NCBI RefSeq assembly: GCF_002797375.1
Contig: NZ_KZ454941.1
Span: forward strand, 3,056,118 to 3,120,117
Reading direction: 5' to 3'
DNA from: Bacillus sp. FJAT-42315
GTDB lineage: Bacteria > Bacillota > Bacilli > Bacillales > Domibacillaceae
DNA length: 64,000 nt
The notes beneath the pieces are model-generated. The model saw only the letters and a list, made by a program, of their open reading frames with translations. It was not told the DNA's origin and ran no database searches. Of the stretch, positions 27,238-36,280 are shown piece by piece. The translations under genes were made by a program, and so were the position numbers. Position 1 is the stretch's first letter. Each line of letters opens with the position of its first letter.

Positions 27238-28776
27238 ATGATCCCATATAAACACGAACCATTTACAGATTTTTCACAAGAAGAAAATAAAAAAGCATAC
27301 GAAGAGGCGGTAGCCCTTGTACAAGGTTATTTAGGTCAAGATTACCCACTTGTAATCGGTGGAGAAAAAATCACGACAGAAGATAAAATCACTTCTTACA
27401 ACCCAGCGGACAAACAAGAAGTCATCGGTCGCGTATCAAAAGCGAGCCAAGAGCTAGCAGAACAAGCAATGCAAGTTGCGGTAGAAACATTTGAAACTTG
27501 GAAGAAAGTAAAGCCAGAAGTTCGTGCGGATGTATTATTTAAGGCGGCGGCCATCATTCGTCGCCGCAAGCACGAATTCTCTGCTCTATTAACAAAAGAA
27601 GCAGGAAAGCCGATGAACGAAGCGGATGCGGATACGGCAGAAGCAATCGATTTCTTAGAATTCTACGGCCGTCAAATGCTACAAATTAAAGATGGTGTGA
27701 AAGTAGAAAGCCGCCCGGGTGAATATAACCGTTACGGCTACATTCCATTAGGTGTAGGGATCATCATCTCTCCTTGGAACTTCCCACTTGCGATCATGGC
27801 TGGTACAACAGTTGCGGCAATTGTTACAGGAAATACGGTATTATTAAAGCCGGCTTCCACTACGCCTATCGTGGCGGCGAAATTTGTCGAAGTAATGGAG
27901 GAAGCAGGTCTTCCAAAAGGCGTATTAAACTTCGTACCAGGAAGCGGCGCAGAAGTGGGCGACTACTTAGTCGATCATCCGAAAACACGCTTCATCTCGT
28001 TCACAGGTTCTCGTGACGTCGGTCTTCGCATCTTCGAACGTGCGTCTAAAGTAAACGAAGGTCAAATTTGGCTGAAACGTGTGATCGCTGAAATGGGTGG
28101 AAAAGACACGATCGTTGTCGATAAAGAAGCAGATCTTGAATTAGCGGCTCAATCGATCGTGAAATCAGCGTTCGGTTTCTCAGGACAAAAATGTTCGGCT
28201 TGTTCTCGTGCAGTCATCGTAGAAGATGTGTACGATCAAGTATTAAACCGTGCAGTAGAATTAACGAAAGAAATTTCAGCAGGTAATCCGTTAGAGCATT
28301 ACATGGGTCCAGTGATTGACCAAGCTGCTTTCGATAAAGTGATGAGCTATGCGAAACTTGGTCACGAAGAAGGTCGCGTATTAACAGGTGGCGAAGGCGA
28401 TGATTCGAAAGGTTACTTCGTTCAACCGACAATCGTAGCGGACGTAGATCCGAAAGCTCGTTTAATGCAAGAAGAAATCTTTGGGCCAGTTGTGGCGTTT
28501 GCAAAAGCGAAAGACTTCGATCATGCGCTTGAAATTGCGAACAACACAGAGTACGGCTTAACAGGTGCGGTCATCACAACCAACCGTGCGAACATGGAAA
28601 AAGCTCGTGAAGAGTTCCATGTAGGTAACCTATACTTCAACCGCGGCTGTACAGGAGCAATCGTTGGTTACCAACCATTCGGCGGCTTCAACATGTCAGG
28701 AACAGACTCTAAAGCAGGTGGTCCTGACTACTTACAGCTACACATGCAAGCAAAAACAACTTCAGAAATGCTATAA
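27238..28776 (+). CDS. putC: 1-pyrroline-5-carboxylate dehydrogenase PutC
   Basis: A 512-residue aldehyde dehydrogenase that converts pyrroline-5-carboxylate (as glutamate semialdehyde) to glutamate with NAD+. The N-terminal region, the NAD motif FTGSRDVG (about 259), the general-base Glu in IAEMGGKD (about 285) and the catalytic Cys in [10 protein letters not shown] (about 320) are present. It starts 14 bp after putB with AAAGGAG. It could equally be named RocA, since the families overlap; position with putB and putP favours PutC. Confidence 0.93.
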   Translation: MIPYKHEPFTDFSQEENKKAYEEAVALVQGYLGQDYPLVIGGEKITTEDKITSYNPADKQEVIGRVSKASQELAEQAMQVAVETFETWKKVKPEVRADVLFKAAAIIRRRKHEFSALLTKEAGKPMNEADADTAEAIDFLEFYGRQMLQIKDGVKVESRPGEYNRYGYIPLGVGIIISPWNFPLAIMAGTTVAAIVTGNTVLLKPASTTPIVAAKFVEVMEEAGLPKGVLNFVPGSGAEVGDYLVDHPKTRFISFTGSRDVGLRIFERASKVNEGQIWLKRVIAEMGGKDTIVVDKEADLELAAQSIVKSAFGFSGQKCSACSRAVIVEDVYDQVLNRAVELTKEISAGNPLEHYMGPVIDQAAFDKVMSYAKLGHEEGRVLTGGEGDDSKGYFVQPTIVADVDPKARLMQEEIFGPVVAFAKAKDFDHALEIANNTEYGLTGAVITTNRANMEKAREEFHVGNLYFNRGCTGAIVGYQPFGGFNMSGTDSKAGGPDYLQLHMQAKTTSEML

Positions 28777-28783
28777 CTTTTTT

Positions 28784-28833
28784 GGGTCAGTCCCCCAGTG
28801 TATTCACGCGTTAAAGGGGTGGGGGACTGACCC
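28784..28833. repeat. REP-like palindrome between putC and putP
   Basis: GGGTCAGTCCCCC (28784-28796) and GGGGGACTGACCC (28821-28833) form a perfect 13-bp stem around a 24-nt loop. No T-run follows, so it is not an ordinary terminator. It can set different mRNA levels for putBC and putP by stabilising or processing the transcript. Confidence 0.7.
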
Positions 28834-28860
28834 CCTCATCAAGAAAGCAAGGGGGTTTAT

Positions 28861-30336
28861 ATGTTGGATTATTCTTTAATTGTCTCTGTCATTGTGTATA
28901 TGATTGGTATGCTGTTTATTGGTTATTTCGCTTATAAGAAAACATCGAATTTATCAGATTATATGTTAGGTGGGCGTGGATTAGGTCCAGCCGTTACAGC
29001 TTTAAGTGCTGGCGCTTCGGATATGAGCGGATGGCTCTTAATGGGATTACCTGGAGCTATGTTTGCGACTGGTCTTAGCTCTTCTTGGATCGTCATCGGC
29101 TTAACGCTTGGAGCGTGGGCAAACTGGCTTTATGTTGCCCCTCGATTAAGAACTTACACAGAAGTAGCCAATGATTCAATCACCATTCCAGGTTACTTAG
29201 AAAATCGCTTTAATGATCAATCAAAAATTCTACGTTTAATTTCCGGCTTAGTTATCTTAATTTTCTTTACTTTCTATGTCTCTTCAGGAATGGTTTCCGG
29301 AGGCGTATTATTCCAAAATACATTTGGAATGGAATATCACACAGGTCTTTGGGTTATCACGGCTGTTGTTGTTGCCTACACTCTTTTTGGTGGATTTTTG
29401 GCAGTAAGCTGGACTGATTTTGTTCAAGGTCTGATCATGTTCCTTGCCTTAATTCTTGTCCCTATCGTTACACTGATGCATATCGGTGGATTGGGCCCAG
29501 CAATTAATACACCACGTTCTATTGATCCAGCCCTGCTAGACATTTTTAAAGGCACGAGCTTTTTAGGTATTGCTTCTTTGTTCGCTTGGGGTCTTGGATA
29601 CTTTGGTCAGCCTCACATCATCGTTCGTTTTATGGCAATTACATCTGTGAAAGAAATTAAAAAAGCACGCCGTATCGGGATGAGCTGGATGATTTTCGCT
29701 AGTATTGGCGCGATGCTAACAGGCTTCTTAGGTATTACTTACTATCATCAAAATGGATTAACACTTAATGACCCTGAAACAATTTTTATTAAGCTCGGCG
29801 AAATTTTATTTGACCCAATCATTACGGGCTTCTTAATTTCAGCCATTTTGGCAGCTGTCATGAGTACGATCTCTTCTCAATTGCTCGTTACATCAAGTTC
29901 CTTAACAGAAGATTTATATAAAACCTTTTTCCGTCGCTCTGCTTCAGACAAAGAGCTGGTTTTCTTAGGTCGTTTATCTGTTCTTCTTGTATCAATCGTT
30001 GCTTTGATCCTTTCTTGGGAAAAGAACACAACGATTCTCGATCTTGTTGGCTATGCTTGGGCAGGCTTTGGTTCTGCGTTCGGTCCAATGATCATTCTCA
30101 GCCTCTACTGGAAACGTATGACGAAATGGGGCGCATTAGCAGGAATGGTTGTAGGTGCCGTAACCGTTATTGTTTGGTCAAAGGTCGGGTTATCAGATAT
30201 GTTATATGAAATGGTCCCTGGCTTTGCAGCAAGCTTCCTCTCCATCATCATCGTCAGCTTAGTTACTACTAAACCATCTTCACAAGTCGAACAACAATTT
30301 GACGAATTTGAGAAACAATTGAAAAAGGAAATATGA
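28861..30336 (+). CDS. putP: Sodium/proline symporter PutP
   Basis: A 491-residue SSS-family transporter with 13 predicted helices. Typical PutP features are YMLGGRGLGP after helix 1, SAGASDMSGWLLMGLPGA (sodium and proline site, about 50-67) and the FGQPHIIVRFMAI stretch (about 248). It imports proline with Na+ for the catabolic enzymes encoded upstream. The ATG at 28861 follows AAGGGGG. Confidence 0.93.
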   Translation: MLDYSLIVSVIVYMIGMLFIGYFAYKKTSNLSDYMLGGRGLGPAVTALSAGASDMSGWLLMGLPGAMFATGLSSSWIVIGLTLGAWANWLYVAPRLRTYTEVANDSITIPGYLENRFNDQSKILRLISGLVILIFFTFYVSSGMVSGGVLFQNTFGMEYHTGLWVITAVVVAYTLFGGFLAVSWTDFVQGLIMFLALILVPIVTLMHIGGLGPAINTPRSIDPALLDIFKGTSFLGIASLFAWGLGYFGQPHIIVRFMAITSVKEIKKARRIGMSWMIFASIGAMLTGFLGITYYHQNGLTLNDPETIFIKLGEILFDPIITGFLISAILAAVMSTISSQLLVTSSSLTEDLYKTFFRRSASDKELVFLGRLSVLLVSIVALILSWEKNTTILDLVGYAWAGFGSAFGPMIILSLYWKRMTKWGALAGMVVGAVTVIVWSKVGLSDMLYEMVPGFAASFLSIIIVSLVTTKPSSQVEQQFDEFEKQLKKEI

Positions 30337-30350
30337 TACGTTAACGTGTG

Positions 30351-30379
30351 AAAGGACTGGATCATTCCCAGTCCTTTTC
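30351..30379 (+). terminator. Terminator of the putBCP operon
   Basis: AAAGGACTGG and CCAGTCCTTT form a 10-bp stem with a seven-base loop, then TTCATTG. It separates putP from the regulator gene. Confidence 0.75.
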
Positions 30380-30380
30380 A

Positions 30381-30408
30381 TTGTGTCTGTGTATATTAAA
30401 GGTATAAT
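30381..30408 (+). promoter_or_regulatory. SigA-type promoter of putR
   Basis: TTGTGT (30381-30386), 16 bp, TATAAT (30403-30408), about 35 bp before the start codon. The perfect -10 suggests constitutive low-level expression of the regulator. Confidence 0.55.
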
Positions 30409-30442
30409 TAAGTATATGATAATAGAGAAGGAGGAATATTGG

Positions 30443-31678
30443 ATGAGTATGTTATTAGAAAAAATCCTTTCTCTAACTGATGTGAATGAGATTACAGAGT
30501 TAATTAGCCAATTTTTAAAGAAGCCTGTTGTGTTAGAGGATGAGCAATTTTCTTTACTAACTTATAGTTCTTATTCGATCGAAGCGTTTGATAAAGCAAA
30601 TAAAGAAACGATTTTCTCGAAACGCTCGCCGATTCCTATTTTAGAGAAGTTCATCGAGGAAGGCATTATCGATCAACTGAAATCGATTACAGAGCCTTTT
30701 CGAGTAAAACAAATCGATGAAATCGGATTAAACCAACGTGTCGTCGTCAGTGCAAAATTCAAGGAGCAAATCTTCGGATACATTTGGGTACAAGAAACAG
30801 AACCTCTTCTTTCCGATGAAGAACTAGATTTTCTCCATCAACTCTCCTCGCATATCGGCATGCTGCTCTATAAGAAAAAGCAGCTAAACATGATGAAAAA
30901 CAAAGAGAAAGATCATTTCTACAAAAAAATCATTGACCATGTCTATCAAAATGAAAATGAAATCAAATGGGAGGCCACCAACCAGAACCTCATCCTCCCT
31001 GCTACGTTTATCATCAACGTTTTCACTATGACGCAAGTAGATGACGACACCTTTGATGAACTAATAGAAACCGTGAGATTGTTTGCCAATGCTTTAAAAC
31101 ACCCCTCTCACCTATTCGTTGATCAGCAAAACATCGTTGTTCTCATCGGTAGCCGCTCAGCAAACAATAGCCATATTCATGAAAGTGCGATGGAGCTAAC
31201 CAACACAATCTTAAGCCAATGTAAGGAACAAACCGTTTATGCTGGGATTGGAAACACATATTCCTCAATCTCAATGCTCAGAAATAGTTATTTAGAAGCA
31301 TTAGAAGTGATTAAAGTCGCTAAATTTCTCGGTTCACCAACGCGAGTGTCCCCTGACTACACTAAGCTAGGCGTCTTTCGTTATTTAGAAGTCATTCAGC
31401 GCCATAATCACCAAACGCAATATGTAAATCCAGATTTAATCAAGCTAAAGAAAAAAGATCAAGAAAGCCAGAGCGATCTATTAAACACGGTCGAAGCCTT
31501 TCTAACAAACAATTGCCGGATGAAACAAACAGCGGAACAATTGTTTATCCATCCGAACACATTAAAATATCGGATGAAACAAATTGATGAATTAACGTCG
31601 ATTGATTTTAATGATGTCCATGTCAGATGCCAATTATTTATCGATCTTCAACTGTTGAAGCGAGAAAACTCCCAATGA
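30443..31678 (+). CDS. putR: PucR-family proline-responsive regulator PutR
   Basis: The 411-residue product has a long N-terminal region and the C-terminal PucR helix-turn-helix (about 350-385, CRMKQTAEQLFIHPNTLKYRM). The ATG at 30443 is preceded by AAGGAGG at the right distance; an in-frame ATG at 30383 lacks one. B. subtilis PutR is about the same size, lies after putP and activates putBCP when proline is present, so the assignment rests on both sequence type and position. Confidence 0.88.
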   Translation: MSMLLEKILSLTDVNEITELISQFLKKPVVLEDEQFSLLTYSSYSIEAFDKANKETIFSKRSPIPILEKFIEEGIIDQLKSITEPFRVKQIDEIGLNQRVVVSAKFKEQIFGYIWVQETEPLLSDEELDFLHQLSSHIGMLLYKKKQLNMMKNKEKDHFYKKIIDHVYQNENEIKWEATNQNLILPATFIINVFTMTQVDDDTFDELIETVRLFANALKHPSHLFVDQQNIVVLIGSRSANNSHIHESAMELTNTILSQCKEQTVYAGIGNTYSSISMLRNSYLEALEVIKVAKFLGSPTRVSPDYTKLGVFRYLEVIQRHNHQTQYVNPDLIKLKKKDQESQSDLLNTVEAFLTNNCRMKQTAEQLFIHPNTLKYRMKQIDELTSIDFNDVHVRCQLFIDLQLLKRENSQ

Positions 31679-31733
31679 AAATAGATGACATTTTTATGAA
31701 AGAATGTCAAAATAGAGAGAGGAGGCGATTAGT

Positions 31734-31895
31734 ATGAAAGTTTTTATCGGGTCAATTATCGTCATTCTATTGCTAGGCTTCGGCGTTTGGCTCATGCTGT
31801 CCCCCTCTTTTAAAAGAGTCGGTGACACGGCGTATAAGCTGAAAAAGAAATTGAAGGAGGACGACAATGGAAAACACGAACAACACAAAGGGTAA
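31734..31895 (+). CDS. Small single-span membrane protein before SPFH gene
   Basis: A 53-residue product: one strong membrane helix (about 3-23) followed by a basic and then acidic tail (KLKKKLKEDD). A very good ribosome binding site (GGAGGCGAT) precedes the ATG. The gene overlaps the SPFH gene by 29 bp, so translation is probably coupled and the two products may work together. I do not recognise a family. Confidence 0.65.
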   Translation: MKVFIGSIIVILLLGFGVWLMLSPSFKRVGDTAYKLKKKLKEDDNGKHEQHKG

Positions 31896-32709
31896 AAATC
31901 GCAAAATTATTGGTGGAACTATTATCGCGATCACATTAGCTTTAGGCGTACTCATACTTTCTATGTTTATCGAAAAAATTCCAAATGGCTATGTCGGTGT
32001 CGTCTATAGTCCAAATGGCGGTGTGCAAGAAGAAACGTTAGGACAAGGTTGGCATCTCGTTGGTCTATTCGATAAAGTGACGATGTACCCTGTCAGAATG
32101 CAAACCGTCAATTATAAAGACATTCAAGTCGCGACATCGGACGGAAAAAATGTTACGGTCGATTTCGCTTACAACTACAGCATCCAACCAGATAAAGTCG
32201 TTGATGTATTTAATAAATTCGGTCCGATTCCCGTAGAGCAAATCGAAGAATCTTACTTAAAAACAAGACTATGGGATGCTGGTCGTAAAGCGATTGCTAA
32301 ATACTCAGTCATCGATACGTACGGAGAGAAATCGTCTGAAGCAGCCGTCAATGTCCAAAATTTGTTTTCTGAAGACATTGGTGACTTAGGCTTTGCAGTC
32401 GATAACTTAACACTAGGTGTGCCAAAGCCAGATAAAGCTACTCAAGCGGCGATTGATCAACGAGTCGGCGCAGCACAAGAGCTCGAAAGAAAACAAATAG
32501 AATTAAAGATTGCTAAAGCAGAAGCCGAAAAGAAAAAAATCGAAGCCCAAGGGATTGCCGAATACAATGAAATTATTAGAAAATCAATCTCTAAAGAAGT
32601 CATCCAAAACAAATGGATCGAAAAATGGGACGGCAAAATGCCAAAAGCAACCGGTTCTAATCAGTTAATTGAAATTCCAATTGATGAACCAGCACCAGCA
32701 GCGAAATAA
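31867..32709 (+). CDS. SPFH/prohibitin-family membrane protein
   Basis: The 280 residues comprise an N-terminal membrane helix (about 12-35), a prohibitin-type SPFH domain (about 38-205, beginning NGYVGVVYSPNGG) and a C-terminal coiled coil rich in Ala, Lys and Glu (about 200-240). SPFH proteins form ring-like membrane scaffolds; bacterial prohibitins have poorly known roles in protease control and membrane organisation. It is not one of the two B. subtilis flotillins FloA or FloT, being much closer to eukaryotic-type prohibitins. AAGGAGGACGACA lies before the ATG. Confidence 0.88.
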   Translation: MENTNNTKGKNRKIIGGTIIAITLALGVLILSMFIEKIPNGYVGVVYSPNGGVQEETLGQGWHLVGLFDKVTMYPVRMQTVNYKDIQVATSDGKNVTVDFAYNYSIQPDKVVDVFNKFGPIPVEQIEESYLKTRLWDAGRKAIAKYSVIDTYGEKSSEAAVNVQNLFSEDIGDLGFAVDNLTLGVPKPDKATQAAIDQRVGAAQELERKQIELKIAKAEAEKKKIEAQGIAEYNEIIRKSISKEVIQNKWIEKWDGKMPKATGSNQLIEIPIDEPAPAAK

Positions 32710-32714
32710 CTATG

Positions 32715-32750
32715 AAGAGGAAGCGATAATTTTTCGCTTTCTCTTTTCTT
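32715..32750 (+). terminator. Terminator after SPFH gene
   Basis: GAGGAAGCGA and TCGCTTTCTC (with a G-T pair) around TAATTTT, then TTTTCTTTT. Confidence 0.65.
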
Positions 32751-32774
32751 TTGAAAAATAAAAAAGAAGCCACC

Positions 32775-34586
32775 TTATGAGGCCACTTCTCCTCTTGCTA
32801 TCGCATCCAAAATAAGCGAAGTATACACTTCTTGCCCTTCTTTCGATAAATGAACTTGATCCGAAATAAAGTAATGTGGATGATTTGTACTTGCTTCATA
32901 CCAATCAACTAATGCGACGTTCTCAAAATCTCTAGCCACTTCCTTCAAGCTCGCATTCACTTCACGCTCCCAAGGACGAGGAACACGCGTATTGATGAGT
33001 AGAATCTCTTTTTCAGAATCAAGCGATTCCACCATTTCTATTAACTGCTTTTTCGATAATGGTCCATTCGATCCTAGACCGATAATCACCACATCGCCTA
33101 ACTGTCCTTGTTGCTCCATCTGTTGAGCCATCTCGATTCCTTCCGACATTTGCCGACCAACTTCTGCATTCATCACAAAATCAGGCAACTGTTGCTTCAA
33201 GAGAGGATTGACCGCGATCATCACGGAATCCCCAATGGCCGTTATTTTTCGCAATTCTCGATCCTGCTCAAGTTGAGCGACAGCTTGTACGGATGAATCT
33301 TTGTTCTGTTTCGATGCTGGCTTTTGAACAGCTTCAATCGATGCTTTCTCCGTTTTCACATACTTGTCCGAATCAGCTCCAGAAGCCGGGACCATATAGA
33401 TGACGAACGTGGAAACAATCAACACGAGCAGTGAACTACTAAAAGTCAACCAACGCGAAGTCGATACATCCTTCATTCCCCACTCTCCTGAACGCCAAGC
33501 TCGCAACCAACCGTCGATTCCGCCTTTTCTTATCGGTTGTTCCATCAATTGATACGATAAAGCAGACAAAGCGAAAATCAAAACAAGTTGAAGACTAGCT
33601 TTGAATAAATCTGTATCTACTCCTGCACCCGTCAATACAATCACAGGAAAATGCCACAAATACATCCCATAAGACCGCTCACCAATCCAACATAAAGGTT
33701 TGAAACTGAGCACCTTCCGTAAACGGCTAGCTGGATGAGCCAGCACTGCAACGATAACCGCCGTCGCAATCGATAAGAGCACCATGCCCCCACGATAAAG
33801 AAAGGTGTCATATTGAGTAGAAAAACAAACCATGAGAAAAAACAGCAACAGACCAAGACTACCCACAACATCTAGAAAGTTCTTTGGCATACCCTCTACC
33901 TTATGCGACAGCTTGCGGCTCGGCCAAACCATCGCTAATGCCGCCCCAATGAGCAGCGAAAACGCTCTCGTATCCGTTCCATAATACACTCGACTCGGGT
34001 CTGTACCAGGTTCATACATGAAAGCCATCAATAACGCTGACAAAATAGCTCCTAACATCGTCAAACTCAATAAAATGCGACGCTTACGTATATATCTCAA
34101 ACCAAAAAAAATAACAACTGGCCAAATTAAATAAAACTGCTCTTCTACAGCTAACGACCAAAAATGCGTCAGCAAAGAAGGTTGAAAGTTGTCAAAATAC
34201 GAGACCTCTTGAAACACAAACCACCAGTTACTTACATACAATAAAGCGGCTAATACATCTCCTCTTAAACGAACTAAAAAGGCTTGATCAAATAATGCCA
34301 CATATGCAACGACCACAACAAGCATCATCAGCATCGCAGGAAGAAGCCTTCTTGCCCTCCGAACCCAAAACCGCTTGAAATCAATCCGCTGCGTCTGATC
34401 CCATTCCGTCAATAATAAATCGGTAATCAAATACCCCGACAACACAAAAAAGACCGTGACTCCTAATAGCCCTCCTGACGCCCCAGGAACTTCTAAATGA
34501 TAAAAAATCACCGCTAACACTGCTAACGCTCTCAATCCGTCCAAACCATACATATAACGACGATTTCCTTTTATCGGCTCAGGCAC
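32775..34586 (-). CDS. Acyltransferase-3/SGNH O-acetyltransferase (OatA type)
   Basis: A protein of 603 residues. The N-terminal acyltransferase-3 domain (about 10-365) has ten or eleven helices and the family motif RALAVLAVIFYHL with the catalytic His, plus the RRARRLLPAML stretch. The C-terminal extracellular SGNH domain (about 440-595) has GDSVM with the nucleophile Ser and a DQVHLS block with the Asp and His. Such proteins O-acetylate peptidoglycan or wall polymers, often raising lysozyme resistance. Several in-frame GTG codons are possible starts; 34586 has GAGGTGA at good spacing, while 34604 lacks a clear site. Confidence 0.85.
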   Translation of the reverse strand: MPEPIKGNRRYMYGLDGLRALAVLAVIFYHLEVPGASGGLLGVTVFFVLSGYLITDLLLTEWDQTQRIDFKRFWVRRARRLLPAMLMMLVVVVAYVALFDQAFLVRLRGDVLAALLYVSNWWFVFQEVSYFDNFQPSLLTHFWSLAVEEQFYLIWPVVIFFGLRYIRKRRILLSLTMLGAILSALLMAFMYEPGTDPSRVYYGTDTRAFSLLIGAALAMVWPSRKLSHKVEGMPKNFLDVVGSLGLLLFFLMVCFSTQYDTFLYRGGMVLLSIATAVIVAVLAHPASRLRKVLSFKPLCWIGERSYGMYLWHFPVIVLTGAGVDTDLFKASLQLVLIFALSALSYQLMEQPIRKGGIDGWLRAWRSGEWGMKDVSTSRWLTFSSSLLVLIVSTFVIYMVPASGADSDKYVKTEKASIEAVQKPASKQNKDSSVQAVAQLEQDRELRKITAIGDSVMIAVNPLLKQQLPDFVMNAEVGRQMSEGIEMAQQMEQQGQLGDVVIIGLGSNGPLSKKQLIEMVESLDSEKEILLINTRVPRPWEREVNASLKEVARDFENVALVDWYEASTNHPHYFISDQVHLSKEGQEVYTSLILDAIARGEVAS

Positions 34587-34922
34587 ACCTCTCACCTCTC
34601 GCACAAACGTTCATTGCCCTTCTTTTCTTACTCATAACCGCATTTTACTATGAAAGTCACTACATATTTTACCATTTGAATTCCAAATCATCAATGAAGC
34701 CAACTAGTCTTTCTAACCCAAAATTCCGACGGCTTTTTTCCACAATTTCCAACGCCTCTCATTCTATAATAAGACGGATAGAGGCGTAAAAAAGTTTGGA
34801 TCGTTTTTAACAGGAAGATTTTTTCCTATTATTCTAAGCTTATGGTATAGTCTTTTTTAAAGATAAGGATTGAATGAACACTTTTTAACATAGACAAAGA
34901 ATAAAAGAAAGAAGTGATAGAT
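34587..34922. other. Intergenic region with extended -10 promoter for hen1
   Basis: No gene seen. It holds an 8-bp stem ACGCCTCT/AGAGGCGT (about 34753-34788) of unclear use and, at 34843-34851, TG-G-TATAGT, an extended -10 that probably drives hen1. No clear regulator site was found. Confidence 0.5.
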
Positions 34923-36278
34923 ATGCAGCTATCGATTCGAGCAACTGGAACTAACGCACGAATGATTTCGCATTTATTAGCGAAAAATCCCAATAACGTG
35001 TATGAACGAAATCATAAAGGACATCTCGTTCGACTTTTTTATCAAGAATGTAATGAGCACGCAGTAGACGTGACGATTTTTGTCACACCTGATCCGCTAG
35101 AACTTGTAAAAAATTCTTCTCGTGCATATGATATTACGCACTATATTAATGATCGTGAGTTTGCGGTGAGTAGCATTTTCTGTTCCTTCGTTCGACCCGC
35201 GCTCGGCACAGCGTTAAATGGACAGCCAAAAGATGAATATAAAGAATGGGTCGATCATGTTTTCCCTTTCAAATTTAGCTTTGGCCCAGTGGCCTCCCCA
35301 CTATCCGATAAACAAATAATCGAATTGTTTGAGCCACTCGGCTTTGAAACGGATATCTCCTATGGAGAGACCGACTACTCCTTTCAAATGAAGCAAGCAA
35401 GTTCAGCACGTTGGATTTCATTAACAGGAAACACAACGTTACAACAAGGGCTTCGACAACTGTTTGTATTAATTCCAGTGCTTGATCAATACAAGCATTA
35501 TTATATTGATCAAGCAGAAATTGAAAAGTTAGAAAGGTATGGAGAAGGTTGGCTTGAACATCATCCATTAAAAGAGTTCATTTGGCGTCAAGCACTTATT
35601 TTTAAAGAAGTGTATAAACTTGTAGACAATAATATAGAAGAAACTCATGATGCCAACCATCAAAAACAAAAAGCCCCTCGTTTAAATGAGTTACGTTATG
35701 ACACGATTATAGAAACTATAAAAATGATCGAACAGCGAGCAAGTATCGTCGACTTTGGCTCTGGTGAAGGAAAGCTTTCTACTCGCTTAGGCTTTCTACC
35801 AGGAGTGAAAGAGATTTTAGCAGTTGAACCGTCAGAAACTGCTACGCTTCGAGCACTTGATCGATATGAAAAAGCAGCAAAGCACTCAGGATTCACCTCC
35901 CCTACTCCAGTATGGGGCTCCCTCTTTTACTTTGATGAGAGATTAAAAGAAAAAGATATTATGATTTTATGCGAAGTGATTGAGCACATCGACGAAGAGC
36001 GATTGCCAAAAATCATGGAGATAATTTTCCGTGAATACAAGCCAAAGACACTCATTATTACGACGCCAAATAAAGAATATAACGAAGTATATGACCTAAA
36101 CGAAAGCTTCCGACACGCCGACCATCGCTTTGAGTGGACAAGAGCTGAGTTTGACGCATGGTGTGAAGAAAGAAGTAAACCTTATCCATACGAACGAGCA
36201 TTTGTTGGCATCGGCGAATCACATGAACAATATGGCTTCCCGACGCAAATGTGTATATTTACTAGAACTGAGGTGTAA
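34923..36278 (+). CDS. hen1: RNA 3'-terminal ribose 2'-O-methyltransferase Hen1
   Basis: The 451-residue bacterial Hen1 has an N-terminal family-specific domain (about 1-240) and a C-terminal methyltransferase domain. The SAM site is VDFGSGEGKLS (about 274-284); the Mn2+-binding Glu and His lie in CEVIEHI (about 345-351) with a further His in FRHADHRFEW. It methylates the 2'-OH at the 3' end of cleaved RNA before ligation, protecting the repaired site from being cut again. The ATG at 34923 is preceded by AAGTGAT; the GTG nine bases earlier is less likely. pnkp starts two bases after its stop codon, so the pair is one operon. Confidence 0.93.
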   Translation: MQLSIRATGTNARMISHLLAKNPNNVYERNHKGHLVRLFYQECNEHAVDVTIFVTPDPLELVKNSSRAYDITHYINDREFAVSSIFCSFVRPALGTALNGQPKDEYKEWVDHVFPFKFSFGPVASPLSDKQIIELFEPLGFETDISYGETDYSFQMKQASSARWISLTGNTTLQQGLRQLFVLIPVLDQYKHYYIDQAEIEKLERYGEGWLEHHPLKEFIWRQALIFKEVYKLVDNNIEETHDANHQKQKAPRLNELRYDTIIETIKMIEQRASIVDFGSGEGKLSTRLGFLPGVKEILAVEPSETATLRALDRYEKAAKHSGFTSPTPVWGSLFYFDERLKEKDIMILCEVIEHIDEERLPKIMEIIFREYKPKTLIITTPNKEYNEVYDLNESFRHADHRFEWTRAEFDAWCEERSKPYPYERAFVGIGESHEQYGFPTQMCIFTRTEV

Positions 36279-36280
36279 CA

